Notes under the pieces: model-generated | What the model saw: the letters and a program-made list of their open reading frames with translations, nothing else | Database searches by the model: none | What the model was told of the DNA's origin: nothing | Made by a program: the position numbers and the translations under genes | DNA from: Leptodactylus fallax | Taxonomy: Eukaryota; Chordata; Amphibia; Anura; Leptodactylidae | Direction of reading: 5' to 3' | Assembly (NCBI GenBank): GCA_947044405.1 | Contig: CAMRHE010000502.1 | Span: 248,001 to 312,000, forward strand | Length of the DNA stretch: 64,000 nucleotides | Part shown: positions 55,641 to 64,000 of the stretch, one piece after another | How positions within the stretch are numbered: position 1 is the first letter of the stretch | Layout of the letters: each line of letters starts with the position of its first letter

Positions 55641-57902
55641 ATGGTGCTGGAGGAAGTGAAGTGGGGACTTGAACAGGAACAAGCCTTCCAGGCATTAAAG
55701 GATGCACTGACAACAGCCCCAATCTTGGCATATGCTGATTACCACTTGCCGTTCCAGCTGTATACGGATGCAAGCCTGTATGGTCTTGGAGCAGTGCTTT
55801 CCCAGCTTCAGGATGGCCAGGAGAGGGTCATAGCGTACGGCAGCCGGTCTTTGAGAGATTCTGAAAGAAACCCCGAGAATTATAGTTCATTTAAGTTGGA
55901 GCTGTTGGCACTGGTATGGGCCATGACCGAGAAATTCTCTGAATATTTGACCGGTGCTGAAGTTTTAGTACTGACTGACAACAACCCACTAGCTCACCTG
56001 GAAAATGCCAAGCTCGGGGCGTTAGAGCAGAGGTGGATAGCCCGAATGACTAAGTTCAATTACCGCATTAAGTATCGGTCCAAGACAGAGAACCAGAATG
56101 CTGACGGGCTTTCTAGGGTAACCGCCCAGACCCCCACAGTAGACGTGGATCATGAGTTGGAGCATGTGGAGGTGCCCGACTTCAGCAGATTTTCACAGGC
56201 CTTGGCCGCCGCTAATCAGTTTGAGATGGAGGGGACTGAAACGGCTCCTTTCTTTGGTCCCTCACGACAGGAATGGGCACAGATACAACAGACCCATGAG
56301 GGGCTGGCACAGATGATCAAGTGTGTTGAGAAAGGCCAGAAGCCCTGTAGAGAGGAAAGAGAACGACTGACACGTGAGATATTATCTGTTCTGAGTCAGT
56401 GGGAAAAGTTGGAGATGAAAAATGGAGTGCTATGCCGAAAGGTCTATTTACCTTCTGAGATCGACATTCGATACCAAATTGTGGTGCCTAGTGAACTGGC
56501 TCGCTCGTTGGCAGTTGAGGCTCATAATAAGAATGGACATTTTGGTCATGAGAAGACCTTTCGTTGGTTACAGCGACTGATTTACTGCCCTGGTCTTCGT
56601 CAAATGGTCGAAGAAGTATGCCGCAGCTGTCGAACTTGTGAGATCCATAAGGCAATAGAACAGAGAGCTCCCCTGCAAACCATCGTGACCCAGGAACCTT
56701 TAGAAATCGTCATGATAGACTATCTAATGGTGGGCCCATCCAATAGCGGACACCAGTATTGCCTCGTAATGGTGGATCACTTCACCAAATTTGCGGTGGT
56801 AACCGCCACCAAGGACCAGACAGCTGAGTCAGCAGCTCGTGCTCTGTGCCAAGATTTCATTCGAGTATATGGGTGCCCTAAACGCATCCACTCCGACCAG
56901 GGTGCCTGCTTTGAGGGACACGTAATGAAAGAAGTTCAACGTATCTACGGGATAAAGAAGTCGCACACGACTCCATACCACCCTCAGGGAAATGGGGCCT
57001 GTGAAAGATTCAACAGAACTCTGCTACAGATGCTGCGGACTCTGGAGGAAGACAAGAAGTTACAGTGGCCTCAGTTCTTGTCTGAAATGGTGTGGGCCTA
57101 TAACAATCAGGTCCATTCTACAACGGGGTACTCTCCTTATACACTTCTCTTTGGGCGGTCTGGGCGAAGTGTAGGAGAATTACAGTTGGATGATGTGGAT
57201 GGGTTCCCTCCGAGGGATCCAACCTCTTGGGTGCGGGCGCACCGGCAGAGACTTGAGACGATCCATCGATTGGTGCGGCAGCGCCTGCAAGAACATCCCC
57301 ATCCTGATAAGACCCCAGTGCAAGAAGCACCATTGCAACCAGGCGACCTGGTGCTAGTTTGTGTCAAGAAACCCCAAGGGAAATTGGAAAGCCGATGGGA
57401 GGCTTTGCCGTATCGTGTTGTTGGCCGCAAGTATGCGAATGGGCCAGTGTACCAGGTCCAGAAAGAAGGAACTGATTGTGTTCGAGTACTTCACCGAAAT
57501 ATGTTGCGCCTGTGTCATTCTGAAGGGACAAATCATGATGGGCCTGCCAATGTGAATGAGCTCCCACAGTCAGAGAATGGAGGTGCGGAATGGGCCTCAG
57601 ACGAGGAGGATGATTGTTGGCCGATCCCTGCTCCTGGGGATGTTCCACCTGTGACTACTGTATCTCCGGCCTGTGCCCCCTCTGGTGCGGAATCCGCTGG
57701 TCCTTCTCAGCCCATAGCTGCAGCACCCCATAATATACCACCGGTCCTCAGACGGACCACTAGGCCAAATGCTGGTATTCCCCCTGTTCGGTATGCGCAG
57801 GATGAGTTTGTTTGGCCTGCCATACATCGGTATACTACCACCCTGTGCATAAAAGTACAACCCTCTGGATATACAGTCATAGGCAGGGACTGCCAATCTT
57901 AA
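55641..57902 (+). CDS. RNase H-integrase polyprotein fragment (Ty3/gypsy pol C-terminus)
   Basis: An open frame of 753 codons from its first ATG; the frame is open further upstream to the LTR edge but without an ATG. It starts within the region linking RT to RNase H (EQEQAFQALKDAL). RNase H acidic residues sit near D43 (YTDAS), E87 (KLELLAL), D113 (LTDNN) and D155 (NADGLSR). Integrase follows with an HHCC finger (H295, H300, C330, C333) and the DDE triad D360, D419 and E455, 35 residues between the last two. The C-terminal part has the FGRS and GDLVLV-type tail. No RT, protease or gag is present upstream. A separate ATG at 55613 opens a 19-codon frame, probably the original gag start cut off by the deletion. 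The whole frame is free of stops, consistent with a recent origin. Confidence 0.93.
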   Translation: MVLEEVKWGLEQEQAFQALKDALTTAPILAYADYHLPFQLYTDASLYGLGAVLSQLQDGQERVIAYGSRSLRDSERNPENYSSFKLELLALVWAMTEKFSEYLTGAEVLVLTDNNPLAHLENAKLGALEQRWIARMTKFNYRIKYRSKTENQNADGLSRVTAQTPTVDVDHELEHVEVPDFSRFSQALAAANQFEMEGTETAPFFGPSRQEWAQIQQTHEGLAQMIKCVEKGQKPCREERERLTREILSVLSQWEKLEMKNGVLCRKVYLPSEIDIRYQIVVPSELARSLAVEAHNKNGHFGHEKTFRWLQRLIYCPGLRQMVEEVCRSCRTCEIHKAIEQRAPLQTIVTQEPLEIVMIDYLMVGPSNSGHQYCLVMVDHFTKFAVVTATKDQTAESAARALCQDFIRVYGCPKRIHSDQGACFEGHVMKEVQRIYGIKKSHTTPYHPQGNGACERFNRTLLQMLRTLEEDKKLQWPQFLSEMVWAYNNQVHSTTGYSPYTLLFGRSGRSVGELQLDDVDGFPPRDPTSWVRAHRQRLETIHRLVRQRLQEHPHPDKTPVQEAPLQPGDLVLVCVKKPQGKLESRWEALPYRVVGRKYANGPVYQVQKEGTDCVRVLHRNMLRLCHSEGTNHDGPANVNELPQSENGGAEWASDEEDDCWPIPAPGDVPPVTTVSPACAPSGAESAGPSQPIAAAPHNIPPVLRRTTRPNAGIPPVRYAQDEFVWPAIHRYTTTLCIKVQPSGYTVIGRDCQS

Positions 57903-57916
57903 AGTGGGGGGGAATA
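57901..57916 (+). promoter_or_regulatory. Polypurine tract
   Basis: AAAGTGGGGGGGAATA lies immediately before the 3' LTR and overlaps the pol stop, the normal place for the plus-strand primer. Confidence 0.75.
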
Positions 57917-58895
57917 TGTAAGAGACAGCCAATGTTGTCCTAAGCTTCATTTGTCTGTATAAACTGTTAATGTTGAATGTATTTCTGTGATTCTGTTCCT
58001 TTAAGACAGCAGCCATTGTAATTGTGACATGATGCTGGAGTGAGACCCCCCCTCCCCCCCCTTTTATGTCAGCTTGCCTGTTCTGCAGACAGAGTGTGAG
58101 CAGAGAAGCAGGAAGTGACGAGACAGAGAGCAGCAGCCATCTTAGCAAGTGTTGTATTGAACTGGTGTGGAGATTTTTCTGTACAGCTAAGCTGTATCTT
58201 GGTCCAGAGACAAACAGAGTGTAAAGAGACAACAGGACTAGTGAGTCCACGTGAAAGGAACTGTGCTCAGTGGCTGATCAGTGAGACTGACATTGTGACT
58301 GTGTATATGGATACCACAGATAGAGACTCGCAGTGCTGTTGATGTACTGGACAGCACCTGCTAAATCCCGGCTTACATCCCAGCTCAGTGTATGGATTCG
58401 GCAGGACTGTCAGTGTGCTGAGTGGAATCTGCTGTTGGATTACATTGCATTCATTGGGTTTCCCTGTTAAAGAGGACTTCATTTCTCCCAAGATCCTGAT
58501 AACAGTGAGGAGAGGACGTTTCACTATAAAAGAAAGGAACGACTTTGGGCCCCACCGCGCGCTTCTACAGACTGTAAGCGGTCCACCTGGACCACTGGGG
58601 AAAAGGGGGTGCACCCAAATGTGATGTCAGGGTCAGTTAGGGATAGTTTTGAGTATATTGTTCATTCAGTGTCCATACTGCAGAATTGGACAGAGTAAAA
58701 GTAGAAACCATTGCAGAATTTGCCTTGAAATTGTTTATGCTATATTGTATATTTTGCTTGTCTTTATCCCTGTCATTTTACCTTCAAATAGCCTTTATTA
58801 ACTTATAGTAAATATATATTCTTTTCTTGAACTACCGCGTGTGCGTTCATTTCTGGTTGCGGAGACCAAACCACCTGCCTTGCTCTCGGTTCACA
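57917..58895 (+). repeat. 3' LTR (979 bp)
   Basis: Direct repeat of 54601-55579, differing at one substitution and in C-run partition as far as I can see. Confidence 0.95.
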
Positions 58896-58899
58896 CATC

Positions 58900-59493
58900 C
58901 ATTTACCCATACCTTTACTAAGAGCTGGAAATGTGAGTCCTAGGAGCCTGGGAAATTGATGTATGGATAATGGATGGCACCCATCAGAGATAAATGTCAC
59001 AATATATTTCTTAAGATAGAAAATATAATATATGTAGATATTATGCAAAAAAAAATAAGGAGTCGACGTCTGTATAAATATTTTCTCATTAAATGTATCT
59101 GAGAAAATTATTCTTTTTTTTTTCTAATTTTTTTTTTTCTTTCAGACTGTTCAATAAGGGAATAAACGAAATTCCCCGAAGATCCTGTATCCAGGGCACA
59201 AACTACAGATCTCTGTGGAGCCCTGATTGTATTTAATCTCCTTGTTATTGCCGGCTCATTCTTGTCTCTCCAGATCATGGCCACATGAACCAGCAAGTGA
59301 TGAACTGAAACCAGACCAATCCAGGAGAAAACTGCAACAAGAACTCATAGAAAAATTATATTGGACCAAGCGGTGGAAGGTAAATTCTAGTCTAATGCCA
59401 TCAGATATTCTCCCCCAGGTTATTGAGTAAACATTTTATCATACCAAAATGTTTGTATTTTTTTGCTGAATTTGATAATTTTAGAGATTGAGG
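58900..59493 (+). other. OR-E 5' flank
   Basis: No repeat is identified apart from T runs at about 59114-59141. An acceptor-like TTTGATAATTTTAG ends at 59484, ten bases before the OR-E ATG. The LTR element is inserted about 600 bp upstream of the coding exon. Confidence 0.4.
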
Positions 59494-60412
59494 ATGAGCA
59501 ATAAAACTCGAGTGACTGAATTCTTCCTTGAGGGCTTTCAAAATCTTCACCATTTCCGTATTGTCATTCTCTTGCTGGTCTTTGTGGTTTACCTAGGTAC
59601 AGTTTTTGGAAATGTGTTGATCTTTCTTCTGGTTTCCATCCATCGCTCTCTACGATCTCCCATGAACTTTTTTCTTGGTCAGCTCTCCTTATGTGACCTG
59701 TTGATCAGCACAAATGTTGCCCCCTAATTCTGTGTATGTAATATTAGAGAATGGAAGCCATATATCTTTCCGAGGTTGTGTCACACAGTTATTTTTCTTT
59801 GGGGTCTCTGTTGTGGCTGAATGTAGTCTTCTCACCGTCATGTCCTATGATCGATACTTGGCCATCTGTAAGCCTCTACATTACACCTCCATCATGAGTT
59901 TAGGCCTCCCTTACTATTTGTCTCTCTGGTCCTGGGCAGTTGGCTGTTTCTGCTCTCTATTAGTCCATATCAGTGTTCTACAGCTGAACTTCTGTTACAA
60001 GAACAATGTTGACCACTTTTTCTGTGACGTTGCTCCAGTTCTTTAGCTCTCCTGCTCAGACCCTACAGTTGCAAGGATTGAAGTTTCCATCGTGACCATT
60101 GTATTTGGGGTTTTTCAGTTTTTCTTCATCATTGTGAGTTATATCTGCATTTTAAGGTCTATTCTTCGCATTTCCTCCTCTACGGGAAAGCAGAAAGCCT
60201 TTTCCACCTGTAGCGCCCATCTGACTGTAGTGTCAATATATTATGGAACACTCTTTATCATCTATATTTCTCCAAGAGGCTACTCTTTGTTTCTTAATAA
60301 GGCATTGTCTTTTCTGAACACTGTGGTAACCCCGATGTTTAACCCTATCATCTATAGTTTAAGGAGCACAGAGATCAGAAGAGCCATTATAAAACTGATC
60401 CGTTGGACCTGA
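59494..60412 (+). pseudogene. OR-E: olfactory receptor with frameshift and stop
   Basis: A third receptor subfamily, distinct from OR-A/B and OR-C/D. The ATG at 59494 opens MSNKTRVTEFFLEGFQN with a glycosylation site at N3. TM1-TM2 are recognisable with PMNFFLGQLS in place of PMYFF. An extra base in the run GCCCCCT near 59723 shifts the frame at the end of TM2. The next frame continues through MSYDRYLAICKPLHY to DHFFCDVAPVL, where TAG at 60044-60046 stops it. The rest (KAFSTCSAHL, FNPIIYSLRS) is open to 60412. Two independent lesions make it a pseudogene in this assembly. Confidence 0.9.
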
Positions 60413-60476
60413 AACCACCATCAGAATAAGAAATGCAAAGGTTTGGGTTTGTGTTTACCTGGGATGTGTTACTATA

Positions 60477-61018
60477 CAGTGGTCCCTCTAGTTATAATTT
60501 TATTTGGTTCCGGGATGACCATTGTAAGTTGAGACCGTAGCTCTATAAAAACTAGGAATTGGTTCAGAAGGTTCCAAAATGTCATAAAAAATATGAAAAA
60601 AAATAAAGGTTAAAGAAAAATCATCAGATCAGATAACTAATATAGATATAACAATCCTACACACACAAAAGAATTGTTGAAAGATATAAATCCCTTTTTA
60701 TGATGGTGGCAGGAGATTTTTTAGGGACCAGTACAATACACTATGCACCCACATGGAGCTGCTATTACCTGGGGTCCAAAGGAGAAGCTCACCCTGGCAC
60801 GGGTAAGGAGAGGTAGAGAACATGTAATACTGCACTATACTGTAAGGAGGCGCTACTAGTCAGCTAATCAGTGCATGCACCTCACTTATACAGAGTCTTA
60901 CCAGTGAATGACCATGCTGATTTGTTGCAACCTCCAGACATTGTAAGTTGAACCAGAAAAAAACATTACATGCTAAAAATATTGTATCCTGAGGTCATTG
61001 TAATTTGAGGGACAACTG
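60477..61018. mobile_element. MITE with CAGTGGTCCCTC ends
   Basis: The left end CAGTGGTCCCTCTAGTTATA and the right end (reverse complement CAGTTGTCCCTCAAATTACA) are inverted copies of a type common in tetrapod genomes. It is 542 bp and non-coding, 64 bp downstream of the OR-E stop. Confidence 0.65.
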
Positions 61019-61779
61019 GAATAAGGGTATTATAGTGGTATAGCACCAATGGCACATGTATATACAGAACAGGTTGTGATTACGTCTTTTTCGGTTTCCA
61101 AAAAATAAAACTACTGTAGTTTTGGGGGCTTGTGGCCACTGCTGTTCTTCATTCTTCATTCAGCAGTCATAGCCACCAGATTTCTACCACTTCCACCATG
61201 ACGCTGCTCCTTGTGGCTCCCAGCATTGCCTCTCTTCTTCCTCCTTTCCTGCTTGTGATGCCTGTAGGGCGGGTGTTATGGCTTTCTTCCTTAAGGGCCA
61301 GTCCATGCACCCATCAATCCAAACAAAGCTGACACTCTATTATATAGCCCTGCTCAGTCCTCTGCTCTTTGCATGAGTAATGTAGGTCCACAGCATAGCT
61401 AGCTCCTGCAAAGGTTCTGCCACTACATTCTGCTACTGCCCACTGCCTGATTATCATAAAGTTGACCTTGGACCATTTCATGACTTCCTTCCAGTTCTTG
61501 ATTCTGTCCACTTGTTTTCCTGTATACAACCTCGGCTTGTCTCTAACCTGCAAACCTGTGCTGCCTATCCTGACCCAATGCCTGACTACCTGACTATTTT
61601 CCATCCTGACCCTTTGGTGCTCTGCACTAATATCTCTTGGCCTTCAGGTCCCATTGCAGGACCGTATCACGAGGTGGCAAGCTGGTACTATTTCTGCAGT
61701 AAAATCCAGGTCCCCATCTGGGGGTTGAAGAGTAAAAACCAGAGAGGCTACTTAGGCAATATCCTTAGAAATATCCCAG
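61019..61779. other. Intergenic, no gene recognised
   Basis: Short C/T-rich frames have no known domain. No repeat from this window was matched. Confidence 0.35.
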
Positions 61780-63260
61780 AGCAGTGTCGGATTGGGATGT
61801 CTAAGGCCCCCAGTGGAATTGCTTCTAGGGGCCCACCATCAGGACCCCTGCAGATCAGCGATACCGAGACAGGGCAGCTAAAGGTAATAACATGGCGGGA
61901 GCCATGCTGCTCACCTGCCATAACATGTGCACCACTGCACTACCTAAACCTACTGCTACACCCTGTATGGCAAGTGAACAGCGTGGCTCCTAGAATTGTT
62001 ACCATTACCTGTAGATCATCATTACATCGCAGATGTAATATTGCTGGCCTATTCTAAGCACAGGCCATCAATATTAGAAAGATGGATAAATACTTTGAAG
62101 AGGATGTCCAGGAATTGGCGCAACCCAAGTCCCGGGTGGGAGGTGTAAAATAAAAAAAATAAAGAAGCATACTCACCTCTCCTCGGCACTCCATTGTCCG
62201 CTGCCAGTGTCCATTCAGTCTCGTGCCGGCGCCTTCCTGCTGGAAGTCCTGCACCTCATGGGACCGCTAAGACCAATTAGGTACAGGATTTCCAGAAATG
62301 AGGCGCCACCATGACACCGAACAGACACAGGCAGAGTATACTTTTTTGAAATTCTTTTATTTTTACACCTCGCTGGCGGCCGCCACAGTGGTTGCTCCAG
62401 TTAATAGACAACCTCTTTTAAGGGGGTGTCTGGGCCACATTTTTTTATGGCCACTTCACTGGTCCCCCCATACAGTGGCCTCTTCTCTGGTCCCCCATAC
62501 TGTATGGGGAACAGTGATGGGGACATTATATTGTGTGGGGGCAGTGATGGGAGCTAACATTCTGTGGGGGGGGACACAATAAACTGTGTGATGAATATTA
62601 AAGGGATTGTCCAGGGTTAATCTTTTTTATGGCCTATACTCAGCATAGGCCATAAATACCTGATCGATAGGGGGCTGACACATGGCACCATCAGCTGTAC
62701 AGGACAGGTGCCAGAAGTGGCTCCGTACAGCTGATTGGTCCGGGTTCGGCCAGGTACAGATCAGGTATTTATGGTCTATCCTGATGATAAAATATAAAAA
62801 ATTATGCCTGGACAACCCCTTTAATATACCCCCTAATGCCTCACACTTTAAAGAGGTTGTCCAGTATAATTTTTTTCTTTTTTATAATTAGTCTGGAGGG
62901 GTTGAATTCCTCCCCCAAAAAAACAAAAACATACTAAACATACTCTCCTATTCCCGGTGCTCCGGTGTCAGCAGGTCCCAGCAGGTCCGGTCCGCTGTCT
63001 TCTTTTGCCGGAAGTCCTCACTGGCTGTGACGTCCCAGGTACCTTCCTTTAGGCCGCTGATTGGCCTCAGGGGTCACGTGACGTCACAGGTAGTCACGTG
63101 CAGGGGGAACTTGCGCTGGAAGAAAACAGAGCTGTAGGGTAAACCACGCTGGGAGACACAGGGGTCAGGAGAGAAATTTTTTTTTTTTTTTTTTTCACCT
63201 GTGTAATTAAAAAAAAAATAAAAAAAATGTTATCCTGCACAACCCCTTTATCCCCCAGGC
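61780..63260. repeat. Dispersed repeat cluster (as at 16430-17280)
   Basis: Repeats the same modules as 16430-17280: GGGGCCCACCATCAGGACCC, TCAGGTATTTATGGTCTATC, GGACAACCCCTTTAATATA and AGAGGTTGTCCAGTATAA, with insertions. 62440-62580 carries a short imperfect array (CAGTGATGGG, GTGTGGGGGCA) related to the 31-bp minisatellites. No gene. Confidence 0.6.
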
Positions 63261-63299
63261 TATTGGTCTCCATTAGTTATCATTTTGCCAATGCAAACG

Positions 63300-63715
63300 C
63301 ATTGGCAGAGGCGTAACTAAGGTCTTGTGGGCCCGGTGCAAACTTTTGTCCGGGGCCCCCTACCCCCTTCCTAGAGAGAATTCTTGATAGTGACAGTTAC
63401 GGGCGCTGCAGCGATATCTATGTCTCAGATACTTGAAAGGGATACAGCTTTAGTACCCATAACTGCAGTTATTAAGAATACGGTGCGTGAGCAGCACAGC
63501 ACCTGGCATGTAAACAATACTGGGACAGTATAATATGCTCCACAGTGGCCCACCACACATCATTATATGATCCGCAGTGGCCCCCACACAGTATTATATG
63601 CTCCGCAGTGGCCCCCACACAGCATTATATGCTCCGCAGTGGCCCTCACACAGTATTATATGACAACAGTGGCCCCCACACAGTATTATATGCCCACAGT
63701 GCCCCCCCCTCCCCA
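63300..63715 (+). repeat. Repeat B with 31-bp minisatellite
   Basis: Starts AGGCGTAACTAAGGTCTTGT then GGGCCCGGTGC. Ends in five or six units of 31 bp (CAGTGGCCCCCACACAGTAT, TATATGCTCCG) at 63540-63700. It is the opposite-orientation counterpart of 32836-33120. Confidence 0.75.
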
Positions 63716-64000
63716 GAGCCAGTGCTATTATTATACTCTGGGATCTCCTCGGACCCCAGAATATAATAAGTAGAGGCCCAGTAGAAGTGATTAAAAATAG
63801 CAAACACTTATACTCAACTTGTCTTACCTCTCTGGGGCATCCTCGCTCCATCCTGCTGTCTTTCCCATCTTCCTTGGTCCCCTGGTCTCCACGTCCTGTT
63901 CCCCAGACGTCACCGCTGGGGCCTTTGGACCTATGCGGTCATGTCGGGTGTGATGACGTTGTTACGCCGGCCTGCCCATGTCACCACTGGGGCCTAATCA
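63716..64000 (+). repeat. Family A copy, truncated by the window end
   Basis: TGCTATTATTATACTCTGGG, ATCTCCTCGGACCCCAGAAT, then TAGAGGCCCAGTAGAAGTGA and TTATACTCAAC in family A order. The distal part continues past the window edge. Confidence 0.6.

Larger units (their letters stand above)
54601..58895 (+). mobile_element. Young Ty3/gypsy-type LTR element, internally deleted
   Basis: The element is 4295 bp: 5' LTR, a 2337-bp interior and 3' LTR, flanked by the 4-bp duplication CATC (54597-54600 and 58896-58899). The LTRs begin TGTAAGAG and end GGTTCACA. By eye they differ by one substitution (55324 C, 58640 G) and a C-run shuffle, so the insertion is very recent. A primer-binding site starts TGGCGTAGTCGGC at 55583 and a purine-rich tract AAAGTGGGGGGGAATA precedes the 3' LTR. 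Gag, protease and reverse transcriptase are absent, so mobility would need proteins from a complete relative. Confidence 0.95.

Noticed and set aside
57118..57648. Minus-strand frames within the integrase region
   Set aside because: Antisense shadows of the RNase H-integrase frame without independent motifs.

Overview
The window looks like nuclear DNA from a vertebrate, most likely a frog or toad. It has single-exon class II olfactory receptor (OR) genes with a splice-acceptor-like tract just before the ATG, several Tc1/mariner families, piggyBac, L1/Tx1-like and L2/CR1-like LINE ends, many foldback MITEs, (TA)n and (TTA)n microsatellites, and low gene density. The species cannot be named from the sequence. 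There is no operon, CRISPR array, rRNA or convincing tRNA gene.

The host genes are a small OR cluster on the + strand. OR-A (11809-14343) and OR-B (21931-22896) are recent duplicates. OR-B is intact; OR-A is split by a full-length Tc1 element. OR-C (29502-30423) and OR-D (41738-42679) are a second recent pair. OR-D is intact; OR-C has a +1 frameshift. OR-E (59494-60412) is a more distant receptor with a frameshift and a nonsense codon. A short inverted OR fragment lies at 1341-1541. Flanks are duplicated with the genes, so the locus grew by tandem segmental duplication.

Almost everything else is mobile or repetitive DNA. There are four substantial Tc1/mariner elements: two near-identical DD35E copies with open transposases (4600-6166, 12630-14196), a decayed DD34E copy (8406-10015) and a decayed DD38E copy (33340-34954). 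Also present are a piggyBac deletion derivative with TTAA ends (24610-25560), two solo LTRs of one family with 5-bp target duplications (6745-7406, 15285-15959), and a very young Ty3/gypsy-type element (54601-58895) whose 979-bp LTRs look almost identical but whose interior keeps only RNase H and integrase. An L1/Tx1-like ORF2 remnant lies at 48125-49970.

The most distinctive feature is repeated minisatellite growth inside dispersed repeats: a 36/33-bp array at 50915-53575 (about 75 units, open on both strands), a 38-bp array at 18432-19055, 31-bp arrays at 32836-33010 and 63540-63700, and a 48-bp array at 31030-31495. I found no convincing new biological system. The strongest leads are the Tc1-disrupted OR, the young RNase H-integrase-only LTR element, the 36/33-bp array and a four-fold amplified TATA-containing segment upstream of OR-C.
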